Part shown: positions 1 through 9,539 of the stretch, in pieces
How positions within the stretch are numbered: the first letter of the stretch is position 1
Layout of the letters: every line of letters begins with the position of its first letter
Assembly: GCA_038496675.1 (NCBI GenBank)
Contig: CM076659.1
Coordinates: 17,586,893 to 17,650,892, forward strand
Direction of reading: 5' to 3'
Length of the DNA: 64,000 bases
Origin: Rachycentron canadum
Taxonomy: Eukaryota > Chordata > Actinopteri > Carangiformes > Rachycentridae
Program-made: the position numbers and the translations under genes
Notes under the pieces: generated by a model
What the model was told of the DNA's origin: nothing
Databases searched by the model: none
The model's input: the letters and a program-made list of their open reading frames with translations, nothing else

Positions 1-974
1 TGTGCAAATTCTCAGCATTTTTTTCCAGTCCACTTCAACTTTATGCCCGAGGGCATATATTAAAAATACATATGGAAAGAGATAATGCACACACAACGCA
101 AATTCGTTAGGGATGTCACTGCCTAACAACTGCAGATAAGATGTCACACAAAAATAGCCCACAAAATTCAAAAAATATATATTCAGCCGCAAGTAAGTCA
201 TGAAGTGCAGTGCCATTAGATTGACAATATAAGTATTCAGCAGCGAGAAGCATGCAACCTCTCCCTGTTTAGATATGCCCATTTACACACAGCCTGCTGC
301 TGTGGACAGTCTCTATGTTATTGTACTGGAACATAAACCCATCTCTCAATATTACACATCTGTCAAAAAAGTTTTCCCTGCATTTTAATGCAAGCTATGC
401 CTGTAGGTCATTTATATTATGCTGTCAGCGTAAACATAAGCTCCTGTGGTTTTGTCCTGAATTGGCTATATGTAAGGACCATCATTATATTAAATTAGGC
501 CAAGTCTTCATCTTACAGTCAATTAAAGATCGGCATCAGTGCCCCAAGCACAACGTAATTTTCTTCATATACCTAGAAACCCATGGGTTTTAACACACTC
601 CATTTCCATATCTATACACCATAAGGCTTCACTCCATGTCCTGACCTGTCTATAAAAAAAACTTTGACAACAGAATCCCGAGAGAATACAACAAACCGTT
701 CAAAGAGACACTTAAATGCACAACTGGCGTCTGTGTTATTTAATTCTGTTTCAGGATTAAATGAAGTATTATCTTCCGGGTGATCTTTCTCATTTCCATA
801 ATCAGACATAATGGCTGGGGATGGTGGAGTGCATGCGCGGAGGGGTGGGGGTGCTCCCTGTCGGGCCCCAGTCCGCTCCCAGTCCTGCCATTGAGCCCAG
901 GACATAAGAGCCGGTGGTCTCTCTCTTCCTCTCTCTCTCTTTCTCTCTCTCTCCCCTTAGACCAGTCACTCAAC

Positions 975-1345
975 CATATGGAAGTCCGCGGATTTAAATT
1001 ATTTAGCCTAATCGCTTCATTACTTTTTATGTCAGACGATGCGACTAATCCCTTTAATTTAGACACTTGTTTTTGTATCCTCATCGGTATCCATAGGTTA
1101 TAGTCGCTACTCTCCTAAAACCATTCCTTCAAACTCCGGGATAAGTTGAACTTATTGAAACGTGGTCTTATAGCCTGCAACCACGTCTCCTGCTCAAATG
1201 ACTCCAGCTATTAATGGCCGAAAACCCAGATTTGCATAATTCTAATCATCGGTTGCTGTTATCATTATTTAACGGCAGTGTGTGGACCATTAGGGTCATG
1301 CCTGTGCGCACACTACAATGTCCCCGGAGTGCCAACAGTCAGTGG
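975..1345. promoter_or_regulatory. Candidate intronic regulatory block in meis1 intron 6
   Basis: This is a unique, non-repetitive block between low-complexity stretches. It is dense in ATTA/TAAT cores (TTTAATTTAG, TCTAATCATCGG, GCTATTAATGG, TTGCATAATTC) mixed with CpGs, a composition typical of conserved developmental enhancers. No alignment was available, so conservation is inferred. Confidence 0.3.
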
Positions 1346-1729
1346 AGCACATAATGAAGGCTGTGGTTATCTGTGATATCTGCACAAAAGGAAACACTCC
1401 CTAATCTACCTTTAATACCCGCTGCTTCTATAGCTTTCGAAAATAAACGCTCTTATTGGCGCTGAATCTGTGCGCTCTGAGCGAAAGGAAGGAGGGAGAG
1501 AGGAGGGGTCTCGATAAGCAATGTGCACTCATGTCTAAGGAAAAATACTGACAAGACACGTAATGAACCGTGAACTTCACAGTGGAGAAACCAAGGCACC
1601 TAAACCACAGTTTGCAGCCCATCCTGCTGCTGCTCTCTCCTGGGCTCCACAACAAGAGGGGAGCCGATAACGGTTTGGTTTGGTTTCAAAAAGAGACAGA
1701 GGAGAGAGAGAAACGGAGAGAGGGGCTCT

Positions 1730-1935
1730 AAATTAAAATCGACATGAAACAGGTCAAGTTTATGGCGACGCTTTTTCGAGCTAATCTTCCCAGGTCGGTT
1801 CCGGGTTCAAGTCTTAATGGGCCAATAATAGCAACGTTATTCAGAAAATTTTTCATTCCGATGGGTGGAATGTAAAACGGCCCTAATCATATGCAAATAA
1901 CAGCGCAGCAGAGTAGTGACCCAGAATAGCTGAAT
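1730..1935. promoter_or_regulatory. Candidate intronic regulatory block with POU octamer
   Basis: The unique block carries a perfect octamer ATGCAAAT at 1891-1898 beside CCCTAATC, plus a GGGCCAATAATAGC stretch near 1818. It lies about 100 bp from exon 6. Octamers are bound by POU-domain factors. Function is inferred from motif content only. Confidence 0.3.
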
Positions 1936-1948
1936 AACCAGCAGGGAG

Positions 1949-1950
<2 letters not shown>

Positions 1951-1987
<37 letters not shown>

Positions 1988-2004
1988 TCACTCACTCACT
2001 CACT
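1951..2004. repeat. (CA)n/(CACT)n microsatellite
   Basis: About 16 CA units run directly into about six CACT units. The tract is in intron 6, roughly 30 bp past the exon 6 splice donor in transcript direction. Confidence 0.97.
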
Positions 2005-2034
2005 CGCTCGGGGGAGAGAGAGGGAGAGATGTAC

Positions 2035-2181
2035 CTGATCAAGGGCCACCGATGATCTTGTGATTTCCTCGCTGTCTGATTTGGACCCGCCCTCTCTGTC
2101 GTCTATGACCAAGTCGATGGGCATCTTGCCTTTCAAGCAGCTGATGTACCGGTGACAGAAATTATCACACAGCTCGTGTAC
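2035..2181 (-). CDS. meis1: meis1 coding exon 6 (second MEIS homology block and acidic linker)
   Basis: The 147-nt exon encodes residues 160-208, from VHELCDNFCHRYISC through KMPIDLVIDDREGGSKSD to an ending in LDQ. The acceptor is CCCTGTAG and the donor is GTACAT, both phase 0. The first 30 residues complete the PBX-interaction domain; the rest starts the Ser/Asp-rich linker that runs to the homeodomain. The tail SEEITRSSVALDQ differs from mammalian SEDITRSANLTDQ at five positions in this flexible part, while the domain itself is unchanged. The next exon is not present in the 2034 bases that remain to the left. Confidence 0.97.
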
Positions 2182-4885
2182 CTACAGGGAGAGGAGGCAG
2201 GGGCGTCACACGCTCACCCAAAAGGGACAACATCACACAGCAGTGACATGTGCAACCACACACACCGGCCCAACTCTCTCTCTCTCACACACAGACACAC
2301 ACAGACACACACAGCAAGCCTTTGACATGCAAAAGAGCCCCGAAGAGTTTTCAGGCAATTTGGGAAAAACCTGATGATCGCAGCGCAGTTGTTGCTTCTA
2401 ACATATTGAACTAATTTAAAAAGATGAAGCGGTGCCTGACATTGAGATGAATTATTAAATATGGTCAAACACTTCAGTTTTATTTATTTATTTTGCCTTC
2501 AAACCGTGCTTAACGATGTTTCACCTCTGTTCAGAAATTATAAACGATCACTCCCGGGCTCCTGCAGACCGGGGTGTGCCCAGTTCCCGTGCCGTGCCGC
2601 GCCGTGCCGTGCAGTGGTGCCAGTGCGCACCACCCGGACTGTGATATTAGGTAACCTTATCAATTTTTTCCCCCCTCCTTTCAAAATAAAGATATCGTCT
2701 AAAATTGACAGTGACAAGAGGGCTCAGGGGCTACAACGCACTCAACACCCGTGTTAAATTCATCATCGGTGCCCCGGGTTGTGGCCATTAGAGGAGGGTG
2801 ACCCGCTTGACTGACATTTAAGGTAAACTCTTTCATTTCGTTGACTTATTACATTATCACTGCTAATGCGGCGCGCGAGACTGAAACATCAGGTGCACGT
2901 GCAGAGAATTCCACCTTCAACTTTACTCAGTTTTTCTTCATAGCTGCACAACACGGCCACAGTTTTCATTCAGGCTCCAACCTGTGTTACAGATCTGAGA
3001 GCAGCAGCAGCAGCAGCAGCAGAGACGAGTTATAAAACTAAAACTTTTAACAGCTTTGGTGGTGTTAAAGTTGAGGTTAAAGTTGACTGCAGAGACTACT
3101 GTGGTCCATCTGATACGGAGGCAAATCAAGAGTTTCACACCCACCACTCCTTCTATCCACAGATGGCTGCCGGGGGCCTTATGCCCTCCACAGAGAATCG
3201 TTTTTAAAAACCCGCAAAAGTTCGCCTATATGTTTCACCTTGCATGCAATTTCTGCCAGCATTAAACTTCATTAAAACACGCGGGGAGATTTGGGCACAG
3301 AGATATCCGTTCCAGTTGTAACAGCTTGCGTCGTGATTAAATGCGGAAGAGAAATGGCCCCATGATTGATTTTGACGCTAATTATAACCGACTAGCAAAA
3401 ATACATTTATGCAAATACAGCCCATAGGTCTGAAGTGGCACACTGGACAGAAATGGCGAGAGAATATTACCTTCTCCAGCTCCAGAAGATGAAATCGTAA
3501 AACTTGAATGGCTTGAATCATCTGAAAAATTAAAATAACAATAAAAGATGAGCTGCTCACATCTCTTGATATTAAACAGGCACGTTTCTCTCAATACAAG
3601 TAACTGCAGATGAGGAAAATATTCATGTGAATGGATTTTATGTGGAACTGATATTAAAAACTTGGAGGTTATTGCAATATGGAGAGCAGGCACACAGCAA
3701 TGGCGCTGCAATAAGCCTCAGAGTCAGAGATCTATTAGCCACCAACTAGTCGTGAGGAAAACGTTATTCTCATATCACAGTCAAAGCAGCAAAGTGCACA
3801 AAGTGAGGAGCAGGAATAGAATAACTTTCCAGGCGGAGTTCAAAGGTTTGTGACAGCTGCCAAGCAGCGGCCCTTCATCTGCAGATATGACCGGGGGCCA
3901 TCGTGATATCAAACAGCCCAAAAAGAGGAACAACACCTCCAATCGTGCTTTCAATTTCCAGCCCAACACGTGGCTCTCTGACACACAGAATACATGCAGA
4001 AAAACAGCTGCTCCATTCACAACCCTGACCAAATATGAGAAATCACATTTGTGACATGAAAAAAATAATTAGATATTATGCATCTTACCAGATTATCCAA
4101 TTCTGGATTCGATGAAAATAAAGGTTTTTCTGCCCGAATCTGAAAACAAAAACAACAAAAAAAGCCAAAACACCATTAAATACATGAATATAAACTGTTG
4201 TAAAGTTATAGATAATGTATAGATTAAAATCAACATGCAAGCACTGAAAAAAATGTGTATTAATTCCCAACTTTACGAACAGTAAACACACTTTATGAAA
4301 TTAAAACATTTGAAATAACTTTTTTTTTTTTTTTTCGTGAGCGTCATTCTATTTTCTTTCAATGCAGATTTAACTTTAGGCACCAAAGTCAGAACTCCAG
4401 ATTTTGGACATGCAGGTAGGAGCTCGACCAGCCCGAGCATGCAAGAAAAAAAAAAAAAAAAAAAAAAAAGAGTCAAACTCTCCTGACCTGTTTTGCAAAC
4501 ACTGCTATGTCTTCATTGAAAGATTCCGATGAACAGACGTCTCCTCCCGCCACCCCGGGCTCTCTGGGGGTGCAAGTCGCTAATTCACATTTCTCAAAAA
4601 TCAGTGCAAGCAAGGGGAACAGGGGGTGCCTGGGAACACACACAATAGCAAATGTCACCAGAGAGAACAGCGCCGGGGTCAAGACTACTCCAGGCTAGAT
4701 TTAGCCAGCCATGCTACTCCTCAGCAACTCGCCCATGGGGACTGCTGCTGCAGCCTCTGCTATTATATTATGCAGAGGCTCGGAGAAGGGCTGCAAACAG
4801 CGGGCAGACTTCTGTGATTAAATCTAGGCGCGCCTAATAGCATAAAAGCTTTAGAGTCAGTCAAACAATTTCTTGCACAAGTCTC

Positions 4886-4928
<43 letters not shown>

Positions 4929-7904
4929 TGTTGTGCAGCTGTAGGTGGCTGAATGTGCGCACATTTGTGCTATTTTTTTTTTTTTTTTTTTTGTTGAAGT
5001 CATCAGAGTAAATATGTGCAGCCCGGTAAAGCTTTCAGAACAACATGCTTCCTGAAGTTGTGTCATTATGGCGTCAGATTGTGAAACTCTCAGTGGCGTG
5101 TTCAGCCACCATGAAAACACAAAGCTGAGAATTTTTAATTGAGCTCTGTAAATTAATATACGACATGCATGTGTCAGATTTCCCCTAAACATTATATATT
5201 TTTTAATTTGCAGACGCATGGCACATTACACCCAATTAATTTAAATGGTCAAAGAGAGGAGGTAATTGTTCTGCTCATAATAAAGGATGAAACGTAGAAA
5301 AGAAACTGAGCAAGTTAAATACTGAAAAAATGAGAATTAAAAAGAAACAGAAGTTGTAATTAAATAGCACTTTGTCTCATCGCTACTATTAAGAGTGAAA
5401 ATAGATTTTTCAGTGAAACACTGAGCAGCAGGACATCCATGAGACAGCCTCAACAAGTTTCCTTTTTCCTTCCTCCAATGTTTGCTCACTTGTTTACTCA
5501 GCAGAGACATGTGGTAAACATAACTGAGGTTAAATGCATTAAATTCCAAGCTGTGCAAAAAATAAAAATAAAAAAATTATAGAACAACAAAAGCCCCGTG
5601 CGGCCACTCTCTTCCCCAGCGCCTGTGCAGCAGTTTGGGCTCAAACACTTGCCCGGGACACGCGGCTTGTCCCGGGCAGTGAGCCGGCGCTGTGCCGCGA
5701 TCCGCTCCCCTACGGTGAGAAGCGGCCCCTGAGCGTTTGGCGTTGTTTTTACTATTACGGGACTGAGTTAGCACCCACCAGCCCACCCGGATGCTCCCTC
5801 CGGGCCTGGACACACGCCTGCCCGCCAGAGAGCGAGTTTCCCCGCGGACCGGAGGCTTGCACCTACCCGTATATAGCGTCTTTATCTCTCTTGAGAGCGT
5901 CGTTAACGGAGGAGCCCATACTGGGAGGCATGGTGTTGGTGTGGGCGGTGTGCGGGTACTGGTGAGAGTGCAGCTGGGGCCCGTGGTTGAGGTGCACCGC
6001 CTGCATGGACCGGGCGCCGTGCGGGTCTCCGTACATGGTGGTCGGGATGCCCACCCCGTCCATCGCGTAGTGGGGCAAGTCTTCGTACTGCACACAACAA
6101 ACACGCGGGTCCACAGTGAATACACATGCATAAGAATATATCAGACTCTGGCTGGAACTTTGCTGTAAAACCACAAGTCAGGGAAATATAATAAAAGTCC
6201 TCCAAGGTTGGAGAACTGAGACTCTCTTTTCTTTTTAAACGGGGAGAAGTTAAAATATGCCAGCTGAGCGAAACAGTCCCATTAATTTCCAAAAGCAGTC
6301 GACATGTTTCAACATTTTCTTCATTTAAGGTGCTTTCCTGACACTGAGATGCCTTTTTTGTTGTTTTCTTTCAAACTACTGATACTTGTAAAACAGGCAA
6401 AACGGGAGAAACAATTTCCCCCTGAGTTATTTAATTTTTTATAGTTTTCAAAACAAGTTTTACAGACCGAAGTCGAAGTAACTTGTTCAACAGGACAGAC
6501 ATTTGTTTACAGGAGAAAAACTACAGCAACTTATTCTGAAGTGAAAACTAGTTTTGTTCTCAGCTTGTTCACGGTCATCAGGAAAAATAGGTAAACATGA
6601 ATTATACAAGATGGTCAAAATTACTCAGAGTCCAAAACACCAAATCTATAACAACCTGGCTCAGTAGCGATAATTGCCATTATTATTATTATCATTATTG
6701 AGAAATTAGGTTGTGTAAGCTTGGTGTTCTGTGTTTCCACTGTGTGCAACAACAACAAATGCCTTAAACTTGTTAATTGCAGTGTTTTCTAATTTTAAAG
6801 CCTCATAATTGTGCAGCATGTTATTACCTATCAAGCACACTGTGGTTAGTGCCATGCAACAAAAGCAAGTGGACGCGTGTTGTGTTTTTCAGACAGTGTT
6901 AACCCGGAGCAGGATATTCAAACTTTTTTCACGTGCCAGTTTTGAGTTAAATAATGTAGCGTCGTCCTTGCACCGTTGTTTGGTGCATATTAAACACGAT
7001 GCTGGGTTCTTAACGCGCAGGATGGTTGATTCAGGTCTGCTAAGGCTGAAATAAAATCTTTATTTGAGGTCTGCTTCTATGACAGATTTTTTTTTTTTTA
7101 TAAAGGGGGGGATGGGGTTGAATTATTGATAGAGCTCTCTGAAAGTGACAAACAAGTGCCAGGGAAAGAGTAAAAAGCATTATCGCTTAAAGCTGAGCAT
7201 TTCGACCCTAAAGGCAAAGAGGTGCAAACCCCAGCGTGGTGCAGCTCCGGTGCCAGACTAAGCAGCTAAATGTGCCCAGAGTATCCACAACATCTCTGCT
7301 TTTACACCGTTTACTACCCGGGTGAAGATCCAGCCGCTGCTCAGTCCCGGAGTGTATGAATCAAAGCGTTTGTCATCACCTCATTACTAAAAAACTGCCT
7401 CACTGGCATTATGCTAATATTGCGTGTTTTTGCACACTTTACGGTGGGGGAGCCGGAGCGTGAAGCAGAACTGACGGTGAAATTAGGATTTCTTTTTTGT
7501 TTTGCTCATAAAAGCTCCACTCAACCTGAAATCTTGACGGAACAGTCAGGGGAGAAATGTGGAGATTTGTTTTGCCTCTATGCCCTCCCCCATTTCGCTT
7601 CCAGTAACTGGCCTGTCATAACTAATCTAAAAAACATAGCCGATGTGAGATATGATCACGCTCCCAATGTCCCTCGGTGGGCCGGTTTGTGAGTGCGGCC
7701 GTGCGTAATACCGTGCCAAAAAGGACGACAAACGTGAAATTGTGTCTCCATGTGTCAGCGAGTCGGCAGAAACTTTCGCCGCGAGTGTGTGTCCGCGCGG
7801 GTATGTGTGTCATTAAGCCACGTTACAGTGCAGGATTGCATTCAAGCACAGTAGACTTAGAGAAACTTTTTAGGGGGGATAGCCCTACGTACCCGTTGCG
7901 CCAT
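2035..7904 (-). CDS. meis1: meis1, 5' half: six coding exons of a TALE homeodomain transcription factor (partial)
   Basis: This gene encodes a nuclear TALE-class transcription factor that partners PBX and HOX proteins in limb, eye, hindbrain and blood development. The joined exons are 7904-7893, 6087-5867, 4629-4488, 4139-4089, 3521-3471 and 2181-2035: 624 nt, 208 codons, about half of the roughly 390-residue family length. Exons 2-6 are bounded by AG acceptors and exons 1-6 are followed by GT donors; the frame stays open throughout. Residues 1-78 are the His/Pro-rich N-terminus, and about 79-190 hold the two MEIS-homology blocks that bind PBX. MEIS1 rather than MEIS2 is indicated by LIFEK (MEIS2 has LVFEK), CSSES (MEIS2 has CSSDS) and DDREGG. 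The homeodomain exons are not in the window. The N-terminus lacks residues in two places relative to mammalian MEIS1 (HYAMDG, VHLNHG). The a or b teleost paralogue is not resolved. Confidence 0.97.
2182..3470 (-). other. meis1: meis1 intron 5
   Basis: The 1289-bp intron lies between exons 5 and 6. It contains CT/ACAC-rich sequence near 2277-2312, a GCC-rich patch at 2580-2640, and an (AGC)8 run at 3000-3023. The AGC run would be read as CUG repeats in the meis1 pre-mRNA. No other gene is seen. Confidence 0.9.
3000..3023. repeat. (AGC)8 trinucleotide repeat
   Basis: Eight uninterrupted AGC units lie in meis1 intron 5. In the transcript (minus strand) they are GCU/CUG units. Confidence 0.95.
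3471..3521 (-). CDS. meis1: meis1 coding exon 5 (51-nt microexon)
   Basis: The exon encodes residues 143-159, MIQAIQVLRFHLLELEK, the amphipathic helix that opens the second MEIS homology block and contributes to the PBX contact. The acceptor is TTTTTCAG and the donor is GTAATA, both phase 0. It has the same 51-nt length as exon 4, so either or both can be removed without a frameshift. Sequence matches vertebrate MEIS1 at every residue of this block. Confidence 0.97.
3522..4088 (-). other. meis1: meis1 intron 4
   Basis: The 567-bp intron separates the two 51-nt exons. It is unique sequence with no repeat or gene signal, and ends in a pyrimidine-rich TTTTTCAG acceptor. Confidence 0.9.
4089..4139 (-). 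CDS. meis1: meis1 coding exon 4 (51-nt microexon)
   Basis: The exon encodes residues 126-142, IRAEKPLFSSNPELDNL, exactly the 17 residues that follow AVFAKQ in MEIS1. The acceptor is TTTTCAG and the donor is GTAAGA; both borders are phase 0, so skipping it would leave the frame intact. The segment links the two MEIS homology blocks. It is too short to appear as an ORF and was found by translating between the splice sites. Confidence 0.97.
4140..4487 (-). other. meis1: meis1 intron 3, with homopolymer runs
   Basis: The 348-bp intron has a 16-base T run at 4320-4335 and a 24-base A run at 4446-4469. The A run lies immediately downstream of the exon 3 donor and makes a long U tract in the pre-mRNA. 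U-rich tracts just after donors are TIA1-type binding contexts, which is only a suggestion here. Confidence 0.88.
4488..4629 (-). CDS. meis1: meis1 coding exon 3 (first MEIS homology block)
   Basis: The 142-nt exon completes Gly78 and encodes residues 79-125, from HPLFPLLALIFEKCELATC to NEDIAVFAKQ. The acceptor is TTCCCAG and the donor is GTCAGG, with phase 2 entry and phase 0 exit. This is the first conserved MEIS/PKNOX N-terminal block, used with the second block to bind PBX and control nuclear localisation. It is essentially identical to vertebrate MEIS1. A 24-base A run lies only 18 nt beyond the donor (U-rich in the transcript). Intron 3, which follows, is only 348 bp. Confidence 0.98.
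4752..4780. repeat. 9-bp perfect inverted repeat, 11-nt AT-only loop
   Basis: AGCCTCTGC and GCAGAGGCT flank TATTATATTAT. It lies about 120 bp upstream of the exon 3 acceptor in transcript direction. A few such repeats are expected by chance in 64 kb, so function is unproven. Confidence 0.7.
4887..4924. repeat. (TG)19 microsatellite
   Basis: An uninterrupted TG tract in meis1 intron 2, followed shortly by a 20-base T run at 4973-4992. Confidence 0.97.
5650..5678. repeat. 11-bp perfect inverted repeat in intron 2
   Basis: TGCCCGGGACA and TGTCCCGGGCA flank the 7-nt spacer CGCGGCT. It would form a GC-rich hairpin in the pre-mRNA about 190 nt after the exon 2 donor. Each arm also contains the palindrome CCCGGG. 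Confidence 0.8.
5867..6087 (-). CDS. meis1: meis1 coding exon 2 (N-terminal region)
   Basis: The 221-nt exon encodes residues 5-77 plus two bases of Gly78, starting YEDLPHYAMDGVG and ending KRDKDAIY-G. The acceptor is ...TGTGTGCAG before TAC and the donor is GTAGGT; the following intron is phase 2. The segment is the His/Pro/Met-rich N-terminus that precedes the PBX-binding blocks, with MYGDPHGARSMQAV, HSHQYPHTAHTNTMPPSMG and VNDALKRDKDAIYG clearly recognisable as MEIS1. It is two residues shorter than mammalian MEIS1: a Gly-Gly is replaced by a single Ala, and one His of VHHLNHG is missing. The exon sits in a GC-rich patch that extends into intron 2. Confidence 0.97.
6088..7892 (-). other. 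meis1: meis1 intron 1
   Basis: The 1805-bp intron lies between MAQR and exon 2. It is mostly unique AT-rich sequence with a short ATT run near 6680 and a T run near 7087. CpG content rises over its last 300 bp toward exon 1. No other exon was found. Confidence 0.88.
7893..7904 (-). CDS. meis1: meis1 coding exon 1 (start codon, MAQR)
   Basis: The minus strand reads ATG GCG CAA CGG and then GTACGT, giving Met-Ala-Gln-Arg, the invariant MEIS N-terminus, followed by a strong splice donor. Phase is 0, matching exon 2, which starts on a full Tyr codon. The start has G at -3 and G at +4, a good Kozak context. This exon is too short for ORF finding and was located by looking for the MAQR codons followed by a donor. 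The 5' UTR continues upstream from 7905; its start is not visible. Only 12 nt are coding, but the residues, donor, phase and position about 1.8 kb upstream of exon 2 all agree. Confidence 0.92.
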
Positions 7905-8213
7905 AACCCTCCTCACTCCCTGGTCGTCCTTTCAGTTTAGATAAATCCCCTCTGAGGCCAGGGTGGAGACGAAATGAAGAAAGAAAATCCAAATAAATGG
8001 GAAGATGTTTCAGCCAAAATCCCGTATGCCTTTTTCTCCAACGGAACGGTGAAGCCAGCCCCCGCTTTCTGCGCAAGTTTAGCCCAGGCGCGGCGAATAG
8101 GTCCTCGGCTATCCTCGGGGCAGCGGCGCCAGACTCCTTTTCCAAAACCAGGGTGAAAATAAAATAGCCCCTCAAACAGAACTGGCGACTCTCATGGCTT
8201 TTTGCCACTCCGC

Positions 8214-8223
8214 CTGTCAGTCA
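8214..8223 (-). promoter_or_regulatory. PBX-MEIS composite site (one mismatch)
   Basis: The minus strand reads TGACTGACAG, one base from the PBX-MEIS/PREP decamer TGATTGACAG, and includes an intact TGACAG MEIS half site. It lies about 310 bp upstream of the start codon, so MEIS-PBX feedback on meis1 is possible. About four such near-matches are expected by chance in the window. Confidence 0.4.
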
Positions 8224-8625
8224 AAACGCGAGGGCTTGTCAAAAGTACCGGATGAATGATGGTCCGACGCGCGTCTCCACGGGATCGGCACCACCTAAAT
8301 GTTAATGGTCACAATCACAGTTAAAAATGAAGCAGCTCTCCTCTCGTTTTCTTTGATCACTCTCGGCTCCCGGCTTGATTTTCTTATGCAAAAGCGTCTA
8401 GAGATCAAGAGGAGGTGGGGTGATAATTCTGGCTTAGGCTTTCTTAAAGGAGCCACGATCGATGCTGTGCGTGTGTGCGTCTATGTGTGTGAGTGCCTGT
8501 GTGTGTATATGTGGCTGCATGTGTGTGAGTGCGTGTGTATGCGTGAGCCGCCTGCCCGTTTGTGTACAATGGATGTGTGTGTTGAGCTGAGGAGGAGCGG
8601 AGGATCTCGACCAGACTGCTGAAAC

Positions 8626-8633
8626 CCGGAAGT
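8626..8633 (+). promoter_or_regulatory. ETS/GABP core in promoter region
   Basis: CCGGAAGT, the full ETS-family consensus found in many CpG promoters, is followed within 15 bp by GGCCAT, a YY1-like core. The position 720 bp upstream of the start codon suits a promoter. Confidence 0.4.
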
Positions 8634-8740
8634 AGTGGTGGCCATAACAGGTCGCGTCTTACACAACGCACCGGGCTGCAGCAAGTCGTGCGGAGAGGAG
8701 GGGGGTGGTGGGAGGACTCAGCGAGCCCAGCCAGCCGCAC

Positions 8741-9539
8741 TGCGAGCTGGAACAACACGGGGATAAACACCGAATATCCACCTATGACTCCAGATCCATG
8801 TCTCATCCTCACAAACTGACTTTACTCGTCAGCCTGGACTCGTTTGTAAAGGCTGAAGCGCTTGAATCTCGGGGATGACGCCTTCAGCATCCACTCCTCC
8901 GCTTGCAAACACTTTATTTTATTTTTTTTTTTTTAACCACTTATTGAACCTGCTCTCAACTTTGATGTGAGATATTGTCAGGTATGTCATCATGCGCCTG
9001 AATTGTAGATTCAGTTTGGGCTGGGTTTGACTAACTTCTAATCAGTCATTTCATTTCTGTCATCCAAAAAATCTAATCATGGGTCTTAAACCAGGTCATT
9101 TGACTGGTTTTACAGTCAGTCATGTCTCTGATGAGCTGTCAGTATCACCTCTGCATGAAATCCACACTGCATGCTGCAGCCAAAATCCAGTCTTGCAGGT
9201 TTCGGGCCTCTTGCAGCTCATTAACCATTAACTTTACAGTCTATTTGTTTAACCTTTACATTGGTATAAATAAGACTTAAGGCATTAAACAGTCGGATCG
9301 CACTGCTTGCATACAGTCCAGAAAAGTAGAACAATAGATAAATGCAACTTTGTTTCAAGTTATCAGGGAGCACTGGTTAGATTTAAATTCAAGAATTAGT
9401 TTTTTTTATGTAAAAGCTGTAGTTGTTCACCATCTTAACATTGAGCAGTGAATGGCTCAACAAGAAAACGTGAGAGTAGTTTTTCGAAGCATCTTCTATC
9501 TAAACGACAGTTCACATGTCTGTCCCTCTCCCCCACAGC
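8741..9539. other. Upstream spacer
   Basis: Unique AT-rich sequence with a T-rich run near 8915-8935. I see no gene, repeat family or clear regulatory cluster. Confidence 0.6.

Larger units (their letters stand above)
1..2034 (-). other. meis1: meis1 intron 6 (partial)
   Basis: At least 2 kb of the intron after exon 6 lies here and it runs off the left edge. No exon was found. It contains two unique blocks with homeodomain-type TAAT/ATTA cores, listed separately, and a CT-rich tract near 920-955. A CA plus CACT microsatellite at 1951-2004 lies just inside the exon 6 donor. Confidence 0.85.
4630..5866 (-). other. meis1: meis1 intron 2
   Basis: The 1237-bp intron holds a (TG)19 microsatellite (4887-4924), a 20-base T run (4973-4992), two short hairpin-forming inverted repeats (4752-4780 and 5650-5678) and a GC-rich end next to exon 2. 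No extra exon was found. Confidence 0.88.
7905..8740 (-). promoter_or_regulatory. meis1: meis1 5' UTR and proximal promoter region
   Basis: This is CpG-rich sequence directly upstream of the start codon. It contains the TATA-like minus-strand TATTTTATTTT near 8160, a PBX-MEIS-like site at 8214-8223, a TG-rich tract at 8466-8580 and an ETS core at 8626-8633. The transcription start cannot be fixed from sequence; the UTR probably covers several hundred bases of this interval. Confidence 0.6.

Noticed and set aside
1795..1820. Possible tRNA B box (GGGTTCAAGTC) in intron 6
   Set aside because: No cloverleaf can be built around it.
4741..4808. Pre-miRNA-like hairpin around the 9-bp inverted repeat
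   Set aside because: The stem does not extend convincingly beyond 9 bp; outer pairing is irregular and no known miRNA seed was recognised.
4825..4836. 12-bp palindrome TAGGCGCGCCTA in intron 2
   Set aside because: About 16 twelve-base palindromes are expected by chance in this length.
5577..6131. 184-codon minus-strand open frame
   Set aside because: It is another frame of meis1 exon 2 running into intron; the true frame gives the MEIS1 sequence.
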